17,662 nt of DNA from JBDKGV01 sp039798005. GTDB taxonomy: Bacteria > Fibrobacterota > Fibrobacteria > UBA5070. Below the pieces are notes generated by a model. The model was not told the DNA's origin and did no database searches. It was given only the letters and a program-made list of their open reading frames with translations. The DNA lies in NCBI GenBank assembly GCA_039798005.1, contig JBDKGV010000051.1, positions 1 through 17,662 on the forward strand, given 5' to 3'. Of this stretch, positions 6,690 to 13,033 are shown piece after piece (within the stretch, counting starts at the first letter, position 1; every line of letters begins with the position of its first letter). The translations under genes were made by a program, and so were the position numbers.

Positions 6690-7859
6690 ATGACCGAATC
6701 ACCGTGGCAGATCTTTGTGCTGTTCCTGCGCTTGGGATGCATTTCCTTTGGCGGTCCGATGGCGCATGTGGTCCTGATGCGGCGGGAATTCACCCACAGG
6801 CGCGTGTGGCTCACGGAGGCTCGTTTCGATGAGCTCTTTGCACTGTGCCAATTCCTGCCAGGTCCTTCCAGCAGTCAGTTGGGCATGGCACTGGGGCTCA
6901 AACGTGCCGGGTGGCCGGGGATGCTGGCGGCGTGGGTGGGCTTCACACTTCCCTCCGCGACGCTCCTTGCTCTGGCGGGGCTGGTGGGTACCGCCTTGCC
7001 TGCGACGGCAAACGGCTGGATCCACGGACTCAAGATTTTCGCATTGGCCGTGCTTGCACATGCGGCGCTTGCGATGGGGCGGACGCTTTGCCCGGATCGG
7101 GAGCGGGTCACCCTTGCCGCAGCCGTGATGGTGGGTACCTTCGTCTGGCCTTCGACCATGGGGATGCTCGGCTTGCTCGGTGTGGCGGCCGCATGGGGCT
7201 GGTTCGGGATGACGAGGGGAGCGAGGGAGGATGTGCTTGGGCGAATCGATCTTCCCGTCGGGGCGGGGCTTGGAATGGTCGGGGTGTTTGGAGTCTTCCT
7301 GCTTGGGGTGCCTTGGTTGGCCGGAACCGCTCAGGGACTGCTCCTTGATTTGTTCAATGCCTTTTCCCGGGCCGGGATTCTTGTCTTCGGGGGCGGGCAT
7401 GTGGTGCTTCCGCTTCTGAGCGCGGAGGTCGTGGACAAAGGCTGGGTGGCTGCGGACACGTTCTTGGCAGGGTATGGGTTGGTGCAAGGCATGCCCGGAC
7501 CCATGTTCTCCTTCGCGGCCTTCTTGGGAGCGGCAACCGCCGGGCTTCCCGGTGCGCTGGTGGCCACGGTGGCCATTTTTCTGCCCGGCGCGCTGCTTTT
7601 GGCCGCCATCTTGCCTTGGTGGGAGCGGTTGAGGCAAGAGCCCAGGGCGCAGGGGTTGATTGCCGCGGTAGGGGCCGCCTCGGTGGGACTGCTCCTGCAT
7701 GTGCTTTTCGATCCCGGTTGGCGGTTGGCGATCGGGCAGGGCTCGGATTATTGCCTGTTGGCCGCAGCGCTTGTGCTGCTTGGGCCATGGCGGCAGGCGC
7801 CTTGGCTGGTGGCGATGTTGTGCGCAACAAGCGGATGGCTTCTGAGCTTGCATCCTTGA
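6690..7859 (+). CDS. chrA: Chromate transporter family protein, two-domain (long-chain CHR) type
   Basis: A 389-residue integral inner-membrane protein of the CHR family. Characterised members export chromate and compete with sulfate; others have unproven substrates. The two homologous halves are visible. The N-half has FLRLGCISFGGPMAHVVLMR near residue 11 and LCQFLPGPSSSQLGMALGLK near 52. The C-half has FSRAGILVFGGGHVVLPLL near 228 and GLVQGMPGPMFSFAAFLGAA near 264. Repeated FGG and PGP signatures mark each half. About ten hydrophobic segments are seen, the last being CLLAAALVLLGPW and WLVAMLCATSGWLLSL. ATG at 6690 begins right before the first conserved helix, with a weak TTAGG nine bases upstream. 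No room exists for a promoter between the terminator and the start. There is no chrB-like regulator next door. Confidence 0.92.
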   Translation: MTESPWQIFVLFLRLGCISFGGPMAHVVLMRREFTHRRVWLTEARFDELFALCQFLPGPSSSQLGMALGLKRAGWPGMLAAWVGFTLPSATLLALAGLVGTALPATANGWIHGLKIFALAVLAHAALAMGRTLCPDRERVTLAAAVMVGTFVWPSTMGMLGLLGVAAAWGWFGMTRGAREDVLGRIDLPVGAGLGMVGVFGVFLLGVPWLAGTAQGLLLDLFNAFSRAGILVFGGGHVVLPLLSAEVVDKGWVAADTFLAGYGLVQGMPGPMFSFAAFLGAATAGLPGALVATVAIFLPGALLLAAILPWWERLRQEPRAQGLIAAVGAASVGLLLHVLFDPGWRLAIGQGSDYCLLAAALVLLGPWRQAPWLVAMLCATSGWLLSLHP

Positions 7860-7877
7860 CCTCCAAAATGGTAGACT
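7848..7877 (+). promoter_or_regulatory. Promoter candidate for the HD-GYP gene
   Basis: TTGCAT (7848-7853), an 18-base spacer and TAGACT (7872-7877) lie at the end of chrA and just beyond it. Transcription would start near 7884, leaving a leader of about 105 bases before the ATG at 7989. The same TTGC-T / 18 / TAGACT arrangement precedes the integrase gene at 9528-9557, which raises its credibility a little. Confidence 0.4.
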
Positions 7878-7973
7878 GGCGGTGTGCAAGGTTTTGGATA
7901 TCTGCCGGGGCTTCGTCCCAAGGATGAAGATAGGGCTTCCATGAGCCCGATCTCGCGTGGTGCGCTTGAGCCT

Positions 7974-7979
7974 GGAGGA
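7974..7979 (+). promoter_or_regulatory. Ribosome binding site that fixes the HD-GYP start
   Basis: GGAGGA at 7974-7979 is nine bases before ATG at 7989. It selects this start over in-frame upstream start codons back to 7884, whose extra residues (GYLPGLRPKDEDRASMS) do not look like part of the domain. Confidence 0.8.
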
Positions 7980-7988
7980 ACGGTGACC

Positions 7989-9521
7989 ATGGCTGAAAAC
8001 GATGACATTCTACGGCTGATCGATGATGACCCGAGCGACATCGATCTGTTGCCGCGCGGTCGGAATCCTTGGGTCATCGTGGTCGTGGACGACGATCCTC
8101 TCGTGCAGGAGGTGACCAAGGCCGTCCTTGCCGATTTCCGATTCGAAGGGCGTGAGCTGGAATTCCTGGTCGCCCACTCGGCGCGGGAAGCGCGGGAATT
8201 CTTCGTTCAGCGCACGGACATCGCCTTGGCGCTTGTGGATGTGGTCATGGAGACGGAGACCGCGGGGCTTGATCTGGTGCGCTTCGTGCGTGAGGAGGCC
8301 GGGCGGACGCTGCCGCGCCTGATCCTGCGGACCGGTCAGCCGGGACTGGCTCCCGAGGACCAGATCATCAACCGCTACGACCTCCACGACTACTGGGAGA
8401 AGACCGAGCTTTCCGCGCGCAAGCTGATCACGGTCGTGCATTCGGCCTTGCGATCCTACCGCGACCTGCTGGCTCTGGAGACATCCCGGCAGGGAGTCCA
8501 GAAGCTGCTGAAGATCTCGCCCGCGCTTCAGTCCTGCCAGAGCTTGGAAGCGTTTGCCGAGCAGGCCTTGGCTCATTTTCTGGATCTTCTGGGAGTCACC
8601 GGGGCGGATGTTCGCGCCGTGGTGGGATTTGATCTGGGCGAGGAGCTTGAAGTGCTCCATGCCCGGGGTTTGGGCTACGCCAAGGGGCAGATTCTTGGGC
8701 GGGTTGATTTGAGCATGCCCATGATGGCTCCGGTGCGCCGGATGCAGCAATGGTGCTGGGAAGCCGGGTGTTTCGAGGCGCGGTTGGAGCGCCGGGACAG
8801 TGCGTCCCTGTATTTCCATATCCAAGGCGTCGTTGAATTGTCGGAGGAAGATGAGCGTCTGGCCGGGCTGATGCACCACCAGGCCAAAGTGCTCCTGGAC
8901 AACTTGGGACTGTGGCTTGAAGCCCTGAACGCGCAGTTCGAGACGGTGCATCTGTTGGCCGATGCGGTGGAATCCCGCTCGAAGGAGACCGGTGCGCATA
9001 CGCGTCGGGTCGGGGAGATCGCATGGATCCTCGCCAAGGCATTGGGCTTCGGTGCGGAGCAGTCCGAAGTGCTCCGGCGTGCCGCGCCCCTTCACGATCT
9101 TGGCAAGATCGCCGTTCCTGACCAGGTCTTGAACAAGCCGGGCAAACTGGATGCCCATGAGTGGGAAGTGATGCAGACGCATGCGTCGGTGGGCTACGAG
9201 ATCCTGTCCAAATCGCCACGCGGCCCCATGCAGATCGCCGCCTTGGTGGCACGGGATCATCACGAGAAATGGAACGGAACCGGCTATCCGCGAGGACTTC
9301 GGGGTGAGGAGATCAGCCTCGAAGGGCGCATCGTCGCGGTGGTGGATGTCGTGGATGCCTTGTTGAGCAAGCGTTGCTACAAGAATCCTTGGCCACTGGA
9401 GGAGGTCTTGGACCTCATCCGCGAGCAGAGCGGCAAGCATTTCGACCCGGATGTCGTGGATGCATTCTTTCGCAACCTCCCGGAAATCTTGGCGGTACGG
9501 CGATCCTTGCCCGACGCCTGA
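7989..9521 (+). CDS. Response regulator REC-DUF3369-HD-GYP, probable c-di-GMP phosphodiesterase
   Basis: A 510-residue cytoplasmic protein. Residues about 27-150 are a receiver domain: acidic VVDDDP (32-37), phosphoacceptor Asp84 in ALVDVVM, Thr115 in LRTGQ and Lys138 in YWEKTEL. Residues about 170-310 match the helper domain often found next to HD-GYP (DUF3369). Residues about 315-505 are an HD-GYP domain with GAHTRRVGEIA (His337), HDLGKIAVPD (369-378), THASVGYEIL (His398), ARDHHEKWNGTGYPRGL (421-437) and VVDVVDALLSKRCYK. All metal ligands and the GYP triplet are present, so hydrolysis of cyclic di-GMP is likely. No partner histidine kinase gene lies in the window, so its input is unknown. 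It stands as its own unit between chrA and the integrase gene. Confidence 0.95.
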   Translation: MAENDDILRLIDDDPSDIDLLPRGRNPWVIVVVDDDPLVQEVTKAVLADFRFEGRELEFLVAHSAREAREFFVQRTDIALALVDVVMETETAGLDLVRFVREEAGRTLPRLILRTGQPGLAPEDQIINRYDLHDYWEKTELSARKLITVVHSALRSYRDLLALETSRQGVQKLLKISPALQSCQSLEAFAEQALAHFLDLLGVTGADVRAVVGFDLGEELEVLHARGLGYAKGQILGRVDLSMPMMAPVRRMQQWCWEAGCFEARLERRDSASLYFHIQGVVELSEEDERLAGLMHHQAKVLLDNLGLWLEALNAQFETVHLLADAVESRSKETGAHTRRVGEIAWILAKALGFGAEQSEVLRRAAPLHDLGKIAVPDQVLNKPGKLDAHEWEVMQTHASVGYEILSKSPRGPMQIAALVARDHHEKWNGTGYPRGLRGEEISLEGRIVAVVDVVDALLSKRCYKNPWPLEEVLDLIREQSGKHFDPDVVDAFFRNLPEILAVRRSLPDA

Positions 9522-9527
9522 ACCAAC

Positions 9528-9557
9528 TTGCTTTTGTTTGCGGTTTGTGCGTAGACT
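9528..9557 (+). promoter_or_regulatory. Promoter candidate for the integrase gene, giving a leaderless message
   Basis: TTGCTT (9528-9533), an 18-base spacer and TAGACT (9552-9557) fill the 42-base gap after the HD-GYP stop. The expected start, seven bases after the -10 element, falls on the A of the integrase ATG (9564). No Shine-Dalgarno precedes that ATG. The arrangement is the same as the one at 7848-7877. Confidence 0.45.
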
Positions 9558-9563
9558 GTCAAT

Positions 9564-10856
9564 ATGGCCACGGACAATCAGGTTGCGTATGTCGGTGAGG
9601 GCGTTCGATACAGCGTGCCTCAAGAAGAGTGGGATGCCTTTCGCGTGCGTCTGCTGAAGGACGGCGTGCCCAAGCATCACCTGCCCTTCCTTGAGGCGCG
9701 TGTCTGCCAGTGGCTGGAGACGGATCTGGAACGAGTGCCGCGAGCCGATGCGGCGGGTCAATTCGCCCGGTGGCTGGAAGCGCAAGGCGTGCAGGATTGG
9801 CAGTGCCGCCAAGGGTACCAAGCGGTGCGGATATGGCTGGAGCTTGAGGCCGCGCGTGCGCCCCAAGTTGAGCTCCCTTCGGGAACCTCGGAGCTTCTGA
9901 CTTGGCCCGAAATTCTCAGGGAGATGGAGCAGAGACTTGCTTCGCAGAAGTACAGTGTCCGGACCCGGGAAACCTATTTGGACTGGGGCAGGCGCTTTGC
10001 CCGCAACTGTGGAGAGGTGCCTGACAGTTCCGAGGTCGCCTCCGAGCAGGCGCGTGCCTTCATGCGGCAGATGGCGGTCGGAAGGAATCTCTCGGCGGCC
10101 AGCCTTTCGCAGGCGCGCAATGCGCTGGCGTGGTTGATCCGGCGCGTGATGGGGTTTGACCTCGTGCTTGAGGTCAAGGGCGATGCGCATCGAGGACGAC
10201 GCTTGCCGAAGATCCTGGCGCCGGAACGGGTGAGGGATCTGCTGAAGGCCTGCGACGCGCCTTGGGACCTGTTCTTCGGACTCCAATACGGCTGTGGCTT
10301 GCGGTTGATGGAGGTCCTGGATCTGCGGGTGCAGGAAGTCGATCTCGATCGGGGAGTGCTGAACGTGCGGCACGGCAAGGGCGACAAGGATCGCCAGCTG
10401 CCATTGCCCAATGCCATCCGTGGGCATCTTGTCGCGCACCTGGCAAAGCGCAAGGCGCTGTGGGAGAAGGATGTCGTGGCGGGATGCGCGAAGGTGGATC
10501 TTCCCGATGCGATGGCCGTGAAGTACTCCAAGGACACCTCCAGCTGGGAGTGGCAGCATGTGTTCGGCTCCAGCCGCCCGTTGCGCTATCCCGAGACCGG
10601 GGAGTTGCGACGGTGGCGACCCATGGAAAGCCTGGTCCGTGAGGCCCTGAGCGAGGCGGCCTTGGCCGCAGGTCTCGATGGACGCGTGCATCCGCATCTT
10701 TTGCGGCATTGCTACGCGACCCATCTGCTGGAGGCGGGCATGCCGATCAAGCAGATCCAGGAATTGATGGGGCATGCACGGCTGGAAACGACGATGGTCT
10801 ACATGCATGTGCGTTCCCCGGTGGCCTCGATGAGGTCTCCGTTGGATATGTTGTGA
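9564..10856 (+). CDS. Integron-integrase-type tyrosine recombinase with extra N-terminal domain
   Basis: A 430-residue site-specific recombinase. The catalytic residues are all present: Arg247 (CGLRLMEVLDLR), Lys272/275 (HGKGDKDRQLPLP), His378 and Arg381 (PHLLRHCYATHLLEAG), His404 (LMGHARLETT) and nucleophile Tyr413 (TMVYMHV). The family mark of integron integrases is the insertion before the HxxR box, here about 308-352: VDLPDAMAVKYSKDTSSWEW, QHVFGSS, then GELRRWRP. It corresponds to LPDALERKYP...W.W..VF...RSG..RRHH in IntI1. The C-terminus ASMRSPLDML matches the IntI ending VRSPLD.L. Residues 111-197 are the usual SAM-like core-binding domain. Residues 1-105 are extra compared with IntI1 (337 residues) and include WQCRQGYQAVRIWLE, which parallels ARNALAWLI at the end of the core-binding domain. 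It recombines DNA at att sites, but none is visible here. Confidence 0.92.
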   Translation: MATDNQVAYVGEGVRYSVPQEEWDAFRVRLLKDGVPKHHLPFLEARVCQWLETDLERVPRADAAGQFARWLEAQGVQDWQCRQGYQAVRIWLELEAARAPQVELPSGTSELLTWPEILREMEQRLASQKYSVRTRETYLDWGRRFARNCGEVPDSSEVASEQARAFMRQMAVGRNLSAASLSQARNALAWLIRRVMGFDLVLEVKGDAHRGRRLPKILAPERVRDLLKACDAPWDLFFGLQYGCGLRLMEVLDLRVQEVDLDRGVLNVRHGKGDKDRQLPLPNAIRGHLVAHLAKRKALWEKDVVAGCAKVDLPDAMAVKYSKDTSSWEWQHVFGSSRPLRYPETGELRRWRPMESLVREALSEAALAAGLDGRVHPHLLRHCYATHLLEAGMPIKQIQELMGHARLETTMVYMHVRSPVASMRSPLDML

Positions 10857-10866
10857 CTTGCCGCCG

Positions 10867-10906
10867 GAGCCTCATCACAGGATGTGGGCTTGGCATGATG
10901 AGGTTT
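10867..10906 (+). other. Inverted repeat just after the integrase gene
   Basis: CCTCATCA (10870-10877) and TGATGAGG (10896-10903) are perfect inverted repeats around an 18-base loop. With wobble pairs the stem reaches 11 pairs and its 3' arm runs into TTTG. It starts 11 bases after the integrase stop. It could be a weak terminator. It lacks the RYYYAAC and GTTRRRY ends of an attC site, so I do not call it one. The rest of 10857-11038 shows nothing else I can support. Confidence 0.45.
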
Positions 10907-11038
10907 GTGGCAGGCATGTCGATTCGAGTGCTATGCTTTGTTCCAGTGCATGCGCCCAGGATCGTTGCAGATTCGGGCATTTCCTCGGGAATCGATCACA
11001 GCCTGTCCGTGCGGGATCGGGCGAAAGGGTGAAGACTT

Positions 11039-12595
11039 GTGAGACGCATCGTGATCCTCCTGCTGTCGAGTCTTGCCGGCGTGTCGGCTCAGGAGCTGGA
11101 CCCCAGCTACACGCTGGGCCATATCCAAGGCCTGTCCTTGCAGTCGGAAGGAAGCTTCGACAAGCAGAAGGGGGCGACCATCGACGAGATCGAGACGCGC
11201 CTGCAGGTCGGCAGCGCGGATGTCTGGGCGCTCAACGTGCCGATGGTGTACCACTACGAGAAGCACGAACGGAAGAGGACGACGACCTACAGCTTCCCCG
11301 GTCTGCGACTTTCGATGCATCCTCGAACCGACTTGATCATGGACGGGCGGTTCGGGACGACCAACATCTGGGGAAGCGACACCTCCAAGGCGACGGGCGG
11401 GCGCTCGATCCGCACCGATCTCTTCTTCCACTACCTCAGTCACAACGGGTCGATCCTGCTGGATCCGATGACCTCGCCCTTTGCCTACTACTACGGCCCC
11501 ATTCTCAACGAGAGCCAGCTCGATCTCAGCGCAAGCTTCAACGGGACATGGCTCGACAATGCCCGGATTCGCTCCTACGGCGCGCACTTGGGCTACGGGT
11601 TCACGCCGTATTGCCAAGGCTGGGTGGATTTTCGGGACACCTTGATGGGCAGCACCGGCGAGAGCGTTCTTGATGCGCGCAGTTTGCAGACGAGCACGGC
11701 TGGTGTGGACTGGATCAACACTCCGCTGCGCATGGGTGCGCAAATCGTCCATGACGACGAAGGGGAAACTCCGCTGCCATCGGTGGACCGGGCCGGTGAT
11801 CCGAACAGTTGGCGAGTCATGGTGTATGCCGGGGTGATGGGCTGGGGGAAACGCCCCAGCGTCGAGGAGGCCCTGGGCAATTGGAACGGCTTCTTCACAC
11901 CGCAAATGCCCCAAGGTCAATTCGACCTGGAAGACAGTCTCATCATCCAACCCCGGGACGAAGGCAACGACTTGACGATTCGTGGCAGCGCCCGCTACGG
12001 GGCCTTGGAAGCCGCGACCATCGGCCTGGACTACAATGTCGCCTTGAGCGGTGGCGAATTCAGCGAGCTCTACTTCACCACCTGCCTGACCAACATCCCG
12101 CGCCGCACCAAGGGACCCTCCGAGGTCTCCAATCTGGAATACCAACTGGGGTATCTGCCGACCTACGGCGAAGGGCGTGTCCTCCTGGACTTTCTCTTGC
12201 CGGGCTCCACGCTTTCGACCAACGGGACCGCCGACCAGCTGATGGCCGATGCGATGAATCCCTATCGCTCCTCGTGGGATCGCCACCGCCGTGGCTGGGT
12301 TCGCGAATCCGAGGCGCGCGGGAGCTTCCGGGCACGCGGGATCGTCGGCTTGAACGACCTGCTGTACGTGACTGGCGCGCTTTCGTGGGTCAACGACTTC
12401 ACGGCGACAGCCGGGCCCCTGTCGTACCATCTGATGGAGGCGTGGATCTTCGGGATGGGTGCGGGCGTCCACAGCGAGTCGGTCCTTTTCCAGTTGAGCA
12501 TCTCGCACTACGCCGGCAAGACCGTCGAAAACGGCTACGACAACCGCGTGGCCCGGTTCGGGCCGGTCCAGTTCTTCGCTTCGGCGAATTTCTGA
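11039..12595 (+). CDS. Large exported beta-barrel-like protein, family not recognised
   Basis: 518 residues starting at GTG 11039-11041. An in-frame TGA lies three codons upstream, so the start cannot be much earlier. AAAGGGTG precedes it as a weak ribosome site. Residues 1-18 (MRRIVILLLSSLAGVSAQ) form a signal peptide. The rest has many alternating aromatic/polar strands such as GSILLDPMTSPFAYYYG, ARIRSYGAHLGYGFTPYCQG, LTIRGSARYGALEAATIGLD and SVLFQLSISHYAGK. It ends in PVQFFASANF, with the terminal phenylalanine typical of outer-membrane barrels. I infer an outer-membrane barrel of roughly porin size. The substrate is unknown and I recognise no named family. It follows the integrase gene on the same strand after 182 bases. 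Confidence 0.8.
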   Translation: MRRIVILLLSSLAGVSAQELDPSYTLGHIQGLSLQSEGSFDKQKGATIDEIETRLQVGSADVWALNVPMVYHYEKHERKRTTTYSFPGLRLSMHPRTDLIMDGRFGTTNIWGSDTSKATGGRSIRTDLFFHYLSHNGSILLDPMTSPFAYYYGPILNESQLDLSASFNGTWLDNARIRSYGAHLGYGFTPYCQGWVDFRDTLMGSTGESVLDARSLQTSTAGVDWINTPLRMGAQIVHDDEGETPLPSVDRAGDPNSWRVMVYAGVMGWGKRPSVEEALGNWNGFFTPQMPQGQFDLEDSLIIQPRDEGNDLTIRGSARYGALEAATIGLDYNVALSGGEFSELYFTTCLTNIPRRTKGPSEVSNLEYQLGYLPTYGEGRVLLDFLLPGSTLSTNGTADQLMADAMNPYRSSWDRHRRGWVRESEARGSFRARGIVGLNDLLYVTGALSWVNDFTATAGPLSYHLMEAWIFGMGAGVHSESVLFQLSISHYAGKTVENGYDNRVARFGPVQFFASANF

Positions 12596-12634
12596 TCAGG
12601 ACGATCCGCCTGTCGTTCTTGAGGTTTCCTTCGC

Positions 12635-13033
12635 ATGCCCGATGCTGAAGGCTCGTGCATTTGGGAACTTGTCCGCATGGAATACCAGACCCTCGAATTT
12701 CCTTGGATCCCACGGGAAACGCTGCAGGCATCCGTCGTGGCCACGGTGCTTGACCAAGCCTCGCGTCTTGCCGCATCGCTGGGGGCGTACCGCTTCGGTC
12801 GACGCGCCAGCATCAAGGGCGAGGAACTGCGCATCGAGGCTCACGAGGTGGATTGGGACGGCCAAGGCGAGGGAATGCTCAAACTGCGGTTTGTCGAGAG
12901 CGAATTCCTCGCCTGCCGTTACGAGACGAGCCAAGTCCCCCACGAGGCGCTCATGCGTTTCCAAGTGCTCGATGGGGCCTTGTTCCTGAAGTTCTTGGCG
13001 CCTGGTGAAGACGATCGGATGGAAGGCTTCTAG
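12635..13033 (+). CDS. Conserved-looking small protein of unknown function
   Basis: 132 residues if the first ATG (12635) is used; GAGG lies ten bases upstream. A second ATG at 12677 (MEYQTLEFPWIPRETLQASV) has GGAA nine bases upstream and is an equally credible start, giving 118 residues. There is no signal peptide or membrane segment. The composition is that of a soluble alpha/beta protein, with strands such as EELRIEAHEVDWD, GMLKLRFVESEFLACRYE and RFQVLDGALFLKFLAP. It follows the barrel gene by 39 bases, so co-transcription is possible. Its stop TAG at 13031-13033 overlaps the stop of the convergent glycosyltransferase gene in a CTAG. I do not recognise the family. Confidence 0.65.
   Translation: MPDAEGSCIWELVRMEYQTLEFPWIPRETLQASVVATVLDQASRLAASLGAYRFGRRASIKGEELRIEAHEVDWDGQGEGMLKLRFVESEFLACRYETSQVPHEALMRFQVLDGALFLKFLAPGEDDRMEGF

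Noticed and set aside
5884..7859. TPR and chrA genes as a simple two-gene operon
   Set aside because: A strong intrinsic terminator lies between them, so plain co-transcription is not the default reading.
8010..10808. A 932-residue open frame on the minus strand
   Set aside because: It is antisense to the HD-GYP and integrase genes, both certain. The translation has no domain pattern and is rich in His, Gln, Arg and Pro, as expected from reading the opposite strand of high-GC codons.
10867..10906. attC-like recombination site after the integrase
   Set aside because: The inverted repeat has no RYYYAAC or GTTRRRY ends and no paired inner boxes.
10931..12508. A 525-residue open frame on the minus strand
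   Set aside because: It lies opposite the signal-peptide barrel protein, which has a complete exported-protein layout. The antisense frame has none.
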